From positions 2,294,001 to 2,358,000 of the forward strand of contig QUOL01000003.1 in the NCBI GenBank assembly GCA_009761415.1: a DNA stretch of 64,000 nt. The letters run 5' to 3'. Of the stretch, positions 1 to 11,829 are shown one piece after another. The translations under genes were made by a program, and so were the position numbers. Each line of letters opens with the position of its first letter. The stretch's first letter is position 1. The notes under the pieces were generated by a model. The model did not search any database, was not told where the DNA came from, and was given only the letters and a program-made list of their open reading frames with translations. The DNA is from Sarcomyxa edulis (lineage: Eukaryota; Basidiomycota; Agaricomycetes; Agaricales; Mycenaceae).

Positions 1-309
1 CTGCCTAACAACTCAACTATGATTGTACGACACCGATTGTCGACAAATCCCATCCGCCAGGGCTGTCCGAGTGCCATTCAGATCATGAGGACTTGGAAAA
101 AAGACCTACAAAGTCAGTATACCTTCTAAGATCAACATACAGTAGCTTAGGTCGCTCGAAAAGTGGTGCACGAAAAGTGATTTGAGTGAGGCTCGAACGC
201 GAAACCGCCGAAAATTTCCAAAATTAGACCATGGACTCCCTGGCCACCGTACTTGGGTGGAGTTTCACACGACGCGCGTTACTTTCAGCACTTGTCTCCT
301 ACTTCCACA
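1..309. other. Upstream region of RAD23
   Basis: No gene is supported here. It is probably the promoter and 5' leader of the RAD23 gene. An in-frame-looking ATG at 231 opens a frame unrelated to ubiquitin, so it is not taken as the start. Confidence 0.5.
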
Positions 310-1739
310 ATGAAGATCACCGTAAAAACAACTCAGCAGAAGGTCTTCCAGGTACTAGCCATCATATATCTCCTACTTCTCTTCTCACATTTCTGCTAGA
401 TCGACGTCGAAGGATCGGATACCATCGGTGTTCTCAAAAACAAGATACTTGAGACCCAAGGGCATCCTATTGCCATACAGAAGATTATCTATTCCGGCAT
501 GTTCGTTTATCAAATACTTGATACCCTCTGACCTTTCATACAGGCAAAATTCTGCCTGATGACAAGACCGTTGAATCATGTGGAATCAAGGAAAAGGACT
601 TTTTGGTACTGATGGTCTCAAAGGTACCACTATCGCAGGCTCCTCTGAATTACCTACATCTGACTCTATACCTAGCCTAAACCAACACCTACACCTATTC
701 CATCTACTTCTGCGGCCCCAGCACCAGCACCAGTACCTGTCGCCGCACCCGCAGCCGCACCAGTCGCCGCTGCACCGGAACCCGTCGTTCCCAGTTCTGC
801 ACCCTCCTCATCTGAACCTGCCCCTGCCGCAACGCCTTCCCAACCACAGCCTGCTTTTGGTGACCTGGGCTCCTTCTTATCTGGCGAGGCCCTCCAAGCG
901 TCTATCGCTAGCATGACGGAGATGGGTTTCCCTCGCGATCAAGTACTCAGAGCTCTCCGAGCCAGCTACAACAATCCTGATAGGGCCGTAGAGTATCTCA
1001 TGAACGTGCGTATGCTATTTTCTGTTACTTGGACCGAAAGACTAAGTCTATCGCATAGGGTATTCCGGCGCATTTAGAAGCAGAAGCTGCTGGTACTGGT
1101 CCTGTCGCCCCTGCTGCACCCACTGCTGGCCTTGCTGCTACTCCTGCTGCTCCTGCTTCTGCTGGTGCCCCTGCCGCTGCCGCCGCCCCGGCAAGTCAAC
1201 CACAAAACCTCTTCCAACTTGCGCAACAGCAACAGCGTGGTACCGGTGCCGGTGCTCCTGCTGCAGGTCTGGGTGCTGGCGGTGCAGCTTCCCAAGCCAT
1301 CGACCTTGCTGCTCTCCGCTCTAACCCCCAAATCGTCCAACTCCGTGAAATGATGACGCAAAACCCAGCGATGATCCAACCCGTCATTCAACAACTTGCT
1401 GCGCAGAATCCTCAAATTGCACAAGCTATCGCACAGAACCCAGAGGCGCTGATGCAATTGCTAGGTGGTGGACCTGGGGGTGATGGTGGAGAGGGTGAAT
1501 GGGAGGGTGAGGGTGATCTGCCACCTGGTGCCCATGTTGTCAGTGTAACGGAGGAAGAGAGAGCGGCCATTGAACGGGTGAGTACTGTTGCTAATGCATT
1601 CCGAGACCAACTACTAATTGGATACTAGCTGGAGGCCCTTGGGTTCCCACGTCAGGCTGTTCTCGAAGCATACTTTGCGTGCGATAAGAATGAAGAACTC
1701 GCTGCAAATTATCTATTTGAAGGTGGATTCGACGATTAG
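310..1739 (+). CDS. RAD23: RAD23-type UV excision repair / proteasome shuttle protein
   Basis: RAD23 proteins bind ubiquitylated substrates and deliver them to the proteasome, and they stabilise Rad4/XPC in nucleotide excision repair. The start at 310 opens a ubiquitin-like domain ([14 protein letters not shown], then an intron, then [14 protein letters not shown] and a [18 protein letters not shown] segment). An Ala/Pro-rich linker follows. The first UBA domain is at about 900-1005 ([20 protein letters not shown], then [10 protein letters not shown]). The XPC-binding domain lies near 1320-1460 ([20 protein letters not shown]). The C-terminal UBA reads [19 protein letters not shown] and ends [10 protein letters not shown]. 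This domain order is complete for the family. At least four short introns interrupt it. The linker is unusually rich in Ala and Pro, which makes other frames look open. I am confident of the identity; exact splice sites in the 5' half are approximate. Confidence 0.95.
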
Positions 1740-2123
1740 GCTTGAATTGTTTTCACTCTTGTAGCTATGGTTTGGATTTGGACGTACTTACTAGTAATGA
1801 AATGATATATGATGTACCTGTAGGCCCCTCACTGCCTTGACGTGAATGTGCGCGCCAGTGCTTGTACCACTGCTTTTTTTGTTCTTCGAACTGTCAAGTG
1901 AGCATAGCCTTTTGTCCCAATTTGTACCCAGATTCCTACTTATACCAAGTCTCAGACAAGAATAATACATTCTCTCCTGGTATCGGGCATGCCGGGATCA
2001 CCGACTTGAAGAATTGATGAGAGTGCCACGGCCATTGTCACCGCCTCGTGTGTCCCTCCTGCTATATGTAAACTCGTCGCCTGGTATTCTTCTTATTTCT
2101 CAACAAGCTTCTCCTTCTTTTCA
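1740..2123. other. Intergenic, RAD23 3' end to phospholipase B promoter
   Basis: No coding potential is seen on either strand. It should hold the RAD23 3' UTR and the promoter of the next gene, which is on the same strand. Confidence 0.5.
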
Positions 2124-4709
2124 ATGCCCAGATTCAGACCCCCCTTGTTCATCCTATGCCTTGCTGCTCTCATTAATGCAGCAACAACGGACCCTTCCCA
2201 GGACTCAGTAACAGACTACGCGCCTCAGGTTAATGTACAATGCCCAGACGTATCTAAGACGCCTCTCATTCGAGTTTTTACTCCTCAAAATCAATCTCTT
2301 CATCCAGACGAGACTGCGTTCATAAATAATCGAGAAACGTATGTTCTCCCCGATGCATGGAGCGCGTGGCTTGGCGATGGATCCAGTCTGAGCTACAATG
2401 CTAGCGTCTTTGCTGTGTGTATCTCTTGCGCGCTTCTGAGGTATTCGTCTACTGAATCGATGGCCATCAGGGTCATTACCCCCGGATCGGTATGGCTATT
2501 CCAGGTGGTGGATTACGAGCAGCTCAATATGGGGCGGGATGTCTGAGTGGATTGGATGCTAGAAATGACTCTGCAAAGGCTGCGGGCTCTGGGGGGTTGC
2601 TGCAGGTCACATCCTATCTCACGGGGCTGTCGGGTATGTGCTGCTATTTCGCTGACGAGGGACTTGATCAAACTTTTGTCTGAAGGTGGCTCGTGGATAA
2701 CTGGGTCCATGTTCTTCAACAATTGGCCGACCATCAAGGACCTTGTCTACGGGAACGGAAACGATCTCGCAGGCTGGCTGCTCGATTTGCCCTTCGCGAC
2801 TCCCGATGGGGACGATCTGTTCGACGACAAGAACCAGGCGTTTTATGGAAGCATGTTGTACAGTGTCATGGCGAAGGCCGCAACGGGAATGCAAGTATCT
2901 CTTATTCAACTCCTTGTGCAACACACTCATCGATAATGATTTCGTTCAGTGATACGAGTCTGACAGACCCATGGGCGCGTATGATATCTTATCATTTCCT
3001 GAATCAAACGACGCGCTCCAATTTCTTCACGAATGACACCGCACATGGTGCTGGACAGCTGTGGTCTCATATTCCCCAGATTCCGGCGTATCAGCAGTAT
3101 CAGACACCGTTCCCGATCATTGTAGCTGACTCGAGGCCTGCGGGATCTAATTTGACGACCGTTCTGAGTTCAGATTCCACAGTGTACGAGGTGAGCGGTC
3201 CACAAACGTTCTCTTTGTTGCTCGGTTGACAGTCTCTATGTTAGATAACGCCGTTAGAGTTTGGCTCTTGGGATCCTAATTTGTCGGCCATGGCTAATAT
3301 AACTTATGCGGGAACGAATCTAAATAATGGACAACCTGATAATAGTTCTGCGTGCGTTACAGGGTTTGATCAAGCGGGGTTCATGATGGGATCCAGTGCG
3401 AGTTTGTTCAATGTGAGTATGCCCACTCAGGTTGTGGATCATTTACTCACTTCTCCATCAGCAAATCCTGGACTTTGCGCGAAACACGATTGCTGGCTTC
3501 ACAGGCGAGGACGGTGCTGGTCTTCTATATGTTCTCTCTCGTCAACTTCGAGACGTGCGTACGCGTGCAGACGACGTAGCCAACTGGCCGAACCCATTCA
3601 ATGGTATCAAAAACTCGACATTCCAAGATAGCGCGTCGAGATGGTTGGAGTTGCTTGATGGATCCAGTAACCAAGAGAACATTCCTTACGGTCCACTTTT
3701 CGTCAGGGAGAGGGCTGTCGATGTGATTGTGACTCTTGAGGGCAGTGCTGATGATCCTGTCAATAATTGGCCCAAGTAAGTCGACCCAACGATTCAGTTT
3801 CCTTGTAGCAGCGATTGATATGGTGACAGCGGTACAGGGCTTCTATTCACCGCGCAAAGACAGGCAACGATATTACAGGCTTCGCATCAGCAGTTTCCAC
3901 CTATTCCAGCTAGTCCTGATGACTTTATTTCGACTGGTGTCAATGCTCGACCTACGTTCTTCGGCTGCGATCCCGTGCATAACCCTCCAGAGTTCCCTCT
4001 AGTCATTTACCTTCCCAATGCGCCCCCGATTAATGGCGACGACCCCGTCACCAAGTTAGTCATATTCCTTTCATCTACGCTGTGAAATTAACTCATTCTT
4101 TCAGTACCCCGACATTCCAACTGTCGTATACCCAGAAACACACGCAACTATTCCTCGATCAAGTACAATCTAATACCATCTCTGGCTTCACCCCTAATGC
4201 GAATACCCCAGACCCCAACTGGGGAATTTGTCTCCAATGCGCAGCCATCGATCGCGCGCGTCTCAAACTCAATCCCATCTTGGCACGTTCCGCCATCTGC
4301 ACACAGTGTTTCCAGCAGTACTGCTATGACTCACAGAAACCGCCTAGCAAAGCGGAGCTGCCAGGACGGAAGCTGACGTTTGTGGATCCTGATCCACAGG
4401 GAGTGAGTAAGGTGGAAGGGTTCCTCAATAAGAACAAATTTGCGCTTATCGGTGCGTTGGCTGGGCTGGTGGCATTACTTGGAGGTTTGATTGCGTTCTT
4501 GTGAGTCGTTTTGTTCATACGTGATGGGGTTGTCAGCTGACCTTGCGTCGTGCAGGCTTTGGTGGCGGAAACGAAAGGATAGACAGGCGCAATACAAGAG
4601 GGTCAGCAATTTCCATGAGCATGAGGCGCCGTGGAAGGGTTATAGTGATCGTGTGGGAGGAGCCTCGTATGAATTACCTGAGCATCGTGGCTCATATGTT
4701 CAATCCTAG
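2124..4709 (+). CDS. Membrane-anchored phospholipase B / lysophospholipase
   Basis: Fungal phospholipase B hydrolyses acyl chains from (lyso)phospholipids outside the plasma membrane. The ATG at 2124 gives a signal peptide (MPRFRPPLFILCLAALINAA). The oxyanion segment is IPGGGLRAAQYGAG. The nucleophile motif G-L-S-G-G-S-W is split by an intron near 2635-2686. A later conserved block reads GFDQAGFMMGSSASLFN. The Asp-containing motif is LLDGSSNQENIPYGP; many relatives have DGG rather than DGS here. The C-terminal region is Cys-rich (CLQC...CTQCFQQYC), followed by a hydrophobic helix (FALIGALAGLVALLGGLIAF). A basic stop-transfer segment (RKRKDRQ) and a short cytosolic tail come next, so anchoring is by a transmembrane helix rather than a simple GPI signal. 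Several short introns are present. The identity is firm; exact exon borders between 3700 and 4110 are less sure. Confidence 0.9.
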
Positions 4710-5173
4710 TTTTGGTTTGCTTTCTTGCTGCTTTTTTCCTTTGCTCTGGGTTTCTGTTTCGACTTCTCGGCTTGTTTCTCACCGTGGACTTGTTCACTGC
4801 TACTTACCCCCGCACTTTGTATCCATATACATACATATCCTCAGTTTGTTCACTATAATGCATTGCATGCCAGCAGAAAAGGTCCGGTCAGTGGCATTGG
4901 AGCCAGAGGCCTCTTACGAGATACTTAACCGGGCTGATCCGCGTTATATCTGTCGTCTAATCTTCCTCTTCGAACATGATGCATTCTCCTGGAACCTATG
5001 TGCACAGTATCTCAACAGCATTCGGCAGTTCGTTAGCGCTTGCCGCTCAGAATTAGATGCAATGAGGCATGCAGTACTACTTAGTGCCAGTGCGCTCAAC
5101 ACCTTCGAGGTAGGGCCTTTGAGTCCAAGTCTTTGCTCATTCTTTCCCGTACCGAATAGCTACCACTCTCGCA
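4710..5173. other. Intergenic, with an unexplained open frame
   Basis: A plus-strand frame stays open from before 4710 to 5181, and its part after the ATG at 4858 looks moderately protein-like (for example EHDAFSWNLCAQYLNSI). It cannot be spliced in frame to the gene that starts at 5174 using the acceptors I tried. I treat it as promoter or leader, or as an old exon remnant. Confidence 0.35.
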
Positions 5174-8100
5174 ATGTCTGACATAAATATGCAATCAGAT
5201 TACGGTGCATCTCCAGACAGTCGAGAGATGTCCACTTTTGCGACTGCGATAATGCCTGAGCCCAGAGTTGACGAGGTTATCGCTGGACATGAGGTCGAGC
5301 CAAGAACGGCTGTGAAAAACTCCTCCAAAGATCGCGACTCAGATGGAAGGTCAGGATATCATGTTATCTTTCAGCAGAGGTATCACAATTTTCGGCTTAA
5401 TTGCAACGCCTTTTTACAGTGAAGCATCTAAGCTGGTCGCCGAACTACTCCAACAGCAAATTGATCTGCTTCGTCAAATAAACGACCGTCAAAATGCAGC
5501 TGGTACGTTATATCATCTCTGTCTATTAGCTACATTACTAAAATTCTGAATGTCACACTGTTAGATCTCTCTCGCAAGCCTATCCCGCCCGTTACAGCAC
5601 AGAGCAGTAGCGCCTGGAATCCCTTGCTCAACTCTACTCTCGCTCGCATTGGACCTATTATCGATCGTTGGAGGGGCAGTCTCGATGTTCTTCTCGTTTT
5701 CGTGAGTACTTCTGGGGTGTTACAACCCAAGTGCTGACCTGCTTTTCAGATCGGTCTATTCTCCGCTATCGTCACTTCCTTTTTCGTAGACTCGCTTCAT
5801 AGGTTGGGCCCAGATCAAGGAGCCAGGACCAACGAACTCCTCGTCAACCTTACAGATATTATCATACAGCTCAGCGGCACTCAGTCCTCGCGGCTTAGTA
5901 TTCCATCTTCGACTCAGTTCGTCCCAGACGCGTCGGATGTTCGCATCAATGCATACTGGTCTCTTGCACTCATTATCAGCGTGCGTCTTTGTAGCCTTCT
6001 AAATTCATCGTCTAATGTTTTCCACTACCAGATCTCTGCAGCTGCTCTGGCAGTCGCAGGCCGCGCTTTTCTCGCCACGCTCACGAAATCCACGGGCAAA
6101 CCTCATGAAAAGCTCGCCGACATACACAGACGTTGGGAACAAGCCGAAGCCATATTAGGTCCCGCCCTGGAGACTCTACCCGTTGTTCTCGCCATTCCTA
6201 TCGCTCTTTTCCTTCTAGGATTGCTAGAGAATATCTACTCTGCCGCCCTCTCAGCGCACCATCCTTCAAACCCTGTGATCATCGCTGCATCTTTCTCGGC
6301 TGCTACTATCTTTTTGGTGGGAGCAGCTCTATTATATGCCTCATTCCATGCATATCGCTATCCAGAATCATCACCTTTTCGCACAACTGCCTCTCAAGTT
6401 ATTCGCGCGTCGGTTCAGCGACTTGCAGCATTGCTCCCTACTCGAGCATTCCTTTGTCGTACCTTCATGCACCTTGAAGCCTGGATTTTTGAACAAGAGT
6501 ACGACTCGGAAGCTCAGTCTGGGCATGAAAATCGACATCGGCCCTCTTGCATGACTGCCTCTATCTTCAGAGTCGTGCGTGCCGTCCAATCATTCCTTAA
6601 TCCTATTCACGAGTTGTCTCGTCGGATCGCAACGCACATCAAATCTTCAACTCACACTGAGACGGATGTCGAGCCCATGTGGCCTGAGAAACTCACTCCT
6701 GACGAGCTGGACAAATATCTCCCCTTCGGCGATCAGGTCTACCATGCAACTCTTCAGGCAACCCACGACGATGATTCACTTGATCAAGCCGCGGCTGCTT
6801 TCACTTCGATCTGTAGGCATGATGCGACGAGAAATCATATATTAACGAGCCAGCCATTTTCTGGATTCGGTTTTCTACTTGCAGGTCTAGAGTTAAGATC
6901 CTTCATCCACCTCCTATCGCCTGAAGCTAGTTATCGATGCAATTTGACCGCCGCGGAGTGCATTTTGAGACTTCACAGCTTCTCACGGGCATCCCCAGCG
7001 TAAGCGAGCCTTTTCTTGTCGAACAAAGAGCTTACCATATATTCAAGGTTCCTTGGTATCCACTTGTGTGGCGCCCCAGAGCAACTCGGTCTCCTCGTTG
7101 CGTTGTTTGATGCAGCCCGCAGGGAACTGAGCCAAATAAACGGTACTGACCTTTGGCACTCTATCTTCATTCGAACGTTCGCAACTGCCGTTCAATGGGA
7201 AAGAGATTCGAAAGCTTCGTACATAATCAACATGCTGACCTCGAAAGCTATCTCTGCCTCTATCGATGCTGTGCTCCCTGACAAGGAAGAAACACAGGCA
7301 GCAGATCTTACCATTCAAGTGACTTTCTCATGCATATTCGATGCTGTCCAACAAGACTCTGGCCAAGCTATTCGATGGGTGGACTGCGATCTGAAAATGT
7401 TTGGTCATTCGATTTCTAGGTTATTGGGCTCGTCCGACGCGATACATTCCATTGGTAGCCGGATTGCTAGTATATGCCTTTGCCGATGGGATATGACAGA
7501 GCGCCAGATGTTGGCTGGTTCCACCGTAAACGGGTTCTTGCGTGCTATGGTTCGATGGATCTGGCCTGTCAGCTCCCCAACGATCGAAGATATTATCCAC
7601 ATAATCGCTCATATTCCATGCACCATTACCCCGACCTCTCTAGCAGTGGTACATGAGCTCATTCACATGACGAAAACTCGACAAACTTGGCAGCATTTCG
7701 ATACCCGCATTCTTGGAGCTCTTCTCCAGCTCCCCTCAAGACTCAGCGATTACCCAATATCCGAGTCCGAGCCCCCGTCTTTGATGGGGGTCATAGCTCA
7801 CATTGGCTCTCGTCTTGCCACCTCTCCAGACAAACCTTCCAAGCTTTCTAGCCTCACTTGCACCTACGCTTTCTCGGCATTGTTCGAAATGCTCTCTGCT
7901 CAATGTCGAACTTTGTCGATAGGAGAAATCCCACCTGATGACGTTGACACCGCGCTTCTTCATATTCTCGGGCCTCGTCATCTAAGCGAAATATCTAATA
8001 TCTATGCGGCAGTGTGTCTCTGCTTTTGGAATAGAGTGAACATCTTCACTGGACGGATGATTCACGGGGCACCCCGGGAATGCTTTATCATGGCCCTAAT

Positions 8101-8710
8101 TCGTTGGTTGTGGAGCGACGATCCTGTTCCCATCGATATTCCAGAGTATCTGACTGCGATTCGGAATCTGGGGAATAACTATACTTCGGACGTACTAATT
8201 GCACTACTCTCGTTCGACCACGATAGGACTCATACCCTTGACCAAATATTTTTCGTCTTAGATAACCCACCATTCCTAGTCACGGAAACCGCCGACTTCG
8301 TGGCTATGTGTTGTTTACGAATAGTCACCGTCTACACCCGCCAGAACAGAGTGAGATTTTCAAGGCAGCAGGCTGACGTGCTTGTTCGGACGCATGCCCA
8401 GGTGGTGCTATACGAGCTCTACAACAATTTCGTCGGTGCAGCGGCAGATGTTCACAGGTCATTCCGTGAGCTATGGATAGATATATACGGTACTTTCGCT
8501 CTTATCCCACTGATCGGCAACATCTAATTTGTTTACGCTTCGCCAGGCTCTAATGGAGTTGGAAACGGTGAAGAGTTGACAGTACCTGATCCTTTTCCAG
8601 GCGACTTTTCTGTAGTCGATGCCTCTCCAGTCCCCGACGTCAGACAAGTACTACACTCGGAACCCCGTTCTATAGTCGCGAACGTCTTATCAAGTCCACA
8701 AAATTCTTAG
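5174..8710 (+). CDS. DUF6535-type membrane protein, copy A
   Basis: I read seven exons (5174-5349, 5420-5502, 5565-5701, 5750-5980, 6032-6999, 7048-8489, 8547-8710) that join in frame into about 1,066 residues. A short heptad-like helix (LVAELLQQQIDLLRQINDRQ) precedes a membrane region with four hydrophobic helices: VFIGLFSAIVTSFFVDSL, SLALIISISAAALAVAG, LPVVLAIPIALFLLGLL and VIIAASFSAATIFLVGA. The pattern W-N-P-L-L-N...DRWRGSLDVLLVF, then DASDVR-N-YWSLAL, resembles the fungal DUF6535 family, whose function is unknown. The long C-terminal part is soluble, lacks any domain I recognise, and contains LSPEASYRCNLTAAECI and two W-x-W modules (MVRWIWPVSSPTIED; ALIRWLWSDDPVPID). It is the most diverged of three paralogues here and lacks the extra coiled exon found in B and C. 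The frame is intact. No enzymatic motif is visible. Confidence 0.8.
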
Positions 8711-8941
8711 CAATAATTCTTCAGCTCATGTCGCCCATCCTATAATACCGACTATGTTCGTATGCAATCGCAGGTAGAGTGATCGAAACGTCGGCCAAAT
8801 CAATTCGGATTGAGGGAGAAAGGGAGTGAGCGATCAACAACGGCTCTGTGAACAACACTTCAACGAGAATCTAGATAGTTCGCAATATCATACATTACAC
8901 AATGTCAATAATTATAAAAGAATACAGATCGACAAGTAAAC

Positions 8942-11407
8942 CTAGAGAATCTCGTCCAACGTCATATCGCCAGGTATCGCTTCCAAGACATGTACGCGCT
9001 GAGCCTTGATCTTTTCCCCGCTACCGCCATTGACTGAGCTCCTCCCTGCGGAGTGACTGACATTGAGGCTCTGATTCAGGGAAGCCAATACGGGACGACC
9101 GATACGCGTGATATTCGTACGAGGTTTGTTATCGGCGGGGACCATGACTGATTTGTACATTCCTAGTTCGTGGCGTAGCTCTTCATTCTCGGCGATGACT
9201 GCGTCTTGCTCTCGGGTAGATACAAGGAGTTGCTGTTGATGAAGAGGTTAGAGTGAGTTGCGACTTGAAGATTCAGACATTGGCACGCACATGTTTGGTA
9301 TCAGCCAGCTCCCTCCGAATCCGATCGACGTACATGATTCGTTGGGCGGGGTTATTGTGCCCCAGGATCTCGGCGTTGAATTTGCTTAGCTTCGCAGCTT
9401 CATCCTCGGCTAGTGCGTTGCGTGCCACAAGAGCTCCGACTTCATCAACGAGGTTGTAGTAAGCTTCTTGGTACCGCTCAGCGTCTGTAAGCTCAGTGGT
9501 TAACCTGTGGGGAGGTCAGTATCCCTTCTTTGTGGACAATGGAGTAACTCACTGCTCAATGTCAGCACGTAACGCGTCCTCGGCCATTTGGTTTTTCTGG
9601 ATCACGCCTGTCAATCGGTTTACTGTATCCCGCTCCTTTTTCAGATGTTCTTGGTTCTTGGTGATCTCGGACTGGAGTTTGAGTTCCGCGCTTGCTAGTT
9701 TCTGCTCGGATGTTATGAGAGATAGCCTCGATTCCTCCAGGGACGCGGCGTTGGTAGATAGTTGTGCAAGTACTGCTGCATGCTCGGCCTGTATGGTTTG
9801 GACTTGCGTGGCTAGGGACTCCCGGGTTACTATTGCTTTAGATAGGTCAGCAGCGTGTTGTTCGACCAACTTATGTTCGTTTGACAATTCTTTGTCGATG
9901 ATAGAGTAGTGGAACAGGAGTTCACCACATGTCAAGCGGTATAAATTGGTGAATAGAGGTTCTGTCGCGTCATGAATTTGTTGGATTTGGACTTTGGCTT
10001 CGTGGAATTCCCGTTCGATATCGAGCGCGAGATCCTCTAGAGTGTGATTGTAAAACAGTTCCGGTACAGCAGTTGTCTCGGACAACGTCTGCGCGTAAAA
10101 ACGAGATTCCTCTTCTGCGTCCCGTAGTCGTGCAGTGAGGATTGCATTCATTTCCTTCGTGTATCGCACTAGGTTGGCGAGCTCGACGACTTGTTCTTGA
10201 GAATTGGAGAGTTTGCGTTCAAGACGCGACGAATGTAGTTGCAAGACTGCGTGTTCGTGTTTGACGCGTGAATGAATGGAGATGGGGATGGTGGTGGATG
10301 CGAGCCGGCTGTATTCTTCAGCTACGAGTGTGAGCGTCGTTTGGTATTGTTCCAGTTGAGAGAGCATCTGCTCGCTTTTGGTTGTCGAGAGGTGTTGCAG
10401 AGCAGTGAGCTCTTCATGCGCGTGGTGTGCCTCCTCCTGAGCTTCCTCAACCTGCGCTTGAAGGCGCTTGGCGGCAGCGAGGGCCTCGAGAGTCTCATCA
10501 TTGGCTTTCCCATGCATGTCTTGCAACTGGCCCTCGGCGCTTTCCCTTTTCCTCTTCTCCACTCCGACGCATTTCTCCAGATCTGCTATCCTGCGATCCC
10601 GTTCCTTGATCTCATCCCGCCTTTTCGACTCTAGAGCCTGCAGTGCCTTTTTCAATTCAGCCGCCTCCCCTTGTTTAGTAGATAGTTGAGTGCGTTCGTT
10701 GTCGAGTGAGCGTAGTTTTTGCTTGAGGTCTTTCACCTCAGTCTGGTCAGCGAGGGCGGCTTTCTTGAGGTCCTGTATCCGGATATCTAGACCGTCCTTC
10801 TGCTTCCTCTGCTTCTCGAAACGTTCGGTGTATTCGATGTTCAGTTTTTGAACGCGAGCCAACTCATTTCTGAGTCGAGTTACTTCGGCTTGATGCTGGA
10901 ATAAAGAATTAATTCCATGAAACGATGTCGGGGTTGAAGTGCTTACGGATTTCTTGCCTTCGACGTGAAGCTGTTCTAAGTCTTGTACTTTCTTTTGAAG
11001 TAAGGCGTACCGATCTGATATGTTTGAGAGTTGTGCGGTTCCTTTCGGTGGCTTAGGTTTCTTGGAGTGGTCATTATTGGGTTCTGGTACTGATACGAAG
11101 TTCGGTGTAACACTTGTTTGGAAAAGGAAGCCTCGTACCTGGAGCATCTGCAACTAATGGCAACGCCTCCGCAAATCGATCAGTCTTTTCAAGAAACGCC
11201 CCTCGTTTGTAAGTGTCCAACTGCGGTTCTGGATAGATTTTAGACACAATGCCGCGGCGAAAAGGCTTGTAGTACCTTGAGGGTTATATGTGTTTGGGCC
11301 TGGAACGTCGTTATCTACAGTTCGTGCATGAAGATCAAATTGCGCGTGAAATAGAGAAGGATAGATATACCTTTCTGTGGATTGAAACGAGGACCTCTGG
11401 GGAACAT
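8942..11407 (-). CDS. Long coiled-coil protein with HMMR-like N-terminus
   Basis: The start is the ATG whose complement is at 11405-11407, because only this start gives the spliced N-terminus MFPRGPRFNPQK, then DNDVPGPNTYNPQ, then LDTYKRGAFLEKTDRFAEAL, over three small exons. Proline-rich PGPNxY motifs with a following FLEKTDRF-type segment recall the N-terminal region of hyaluronan-mediated motility receptor-like and other microtubule-linked proteins. A 50-nt intron then leads to VPEPNNDHSKKPKPPKG. Several hundred residues of continuous heptad coiled coil follow (for example LDIRIQDLKKAALADQTEVK). The C-terminal exons end QRVHVLEAIPGDMTLDEIL. A structural or spindle/cytoskeletal role is inference. 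The gene is divergent from a possible small gene at 11558. Confidence 0.75.
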
Positions 11408-11557
11408 GGCAGTCGTGGTGGCTGTGCAACCGTCGCGTTCAACTTCAACGCGACGTTGATCACGGCCTGGCCCGGCGGCAGTAGTACAAGAACGTTACCC
11501 GATGACTTGTCGTCAACGATCATACTTTTAGTGCTTTACCAGGGCGACTCTCGACGA

Positions 11558-11829
11558 ATGACACGAGCACAATTAACGGACTACACGTTCAGTCCTGTGT
11601 ACCGGCACATATAGCAAGTATGTTCCTCGCACGAACAACAGCGATCACTTTTCAGAGATTGGGACGAGGTGGAAATGAGCAGGAGCGTCGCATTTTCGTT
11701 ACAGAATGAGGTACGATTGGTTGGTGTCTGTTCATAAGAGACTACATTCTCGTCACGTATTTGGCTTTTACTATTTATCTGATTTTCTTACAGGACGGAA
11801 AAGCTGCTATTGAGGATGGTCAAGAGTAA
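11558..11829 (+). CDS. Possible small spliced gene, 43 residues
   Basis: Three exons (11558-11598, 11656-11710, 11794-11829) with GT...AG borders join in frame. The product reads MTRAQLTDYTFSP, VDWDEVEMSRSVAFSLQNE and DGKAAIEDGQE, then a stop. Both introns are of normal length for this window (57 and 83 nt), and the second separates two codon-aligned exons. It starts about 150 bp from the divergent coiled-coil gene, so the two could share a promoter. I recognise no family. The protein is so short that chance cannot be excluded; it may also be the 3' part of a longer transcript whose upstream exons I cannot place. Confidence 0.35.

Noticed and set aside
672..1457. Open frames on both strands across the RAD23 linker.
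   Set aside because: They arise from GC-rich Ala/Pro repeats in the RAD23 linker and end where the linker ends.
9496..10690. Plus-strand open frames opposite the coiled-coil gene.
   Set aside because: They mirror the Glu/Leu/Lys-rich codons of the coiled coil and lack introns, starts and recognisable domains.
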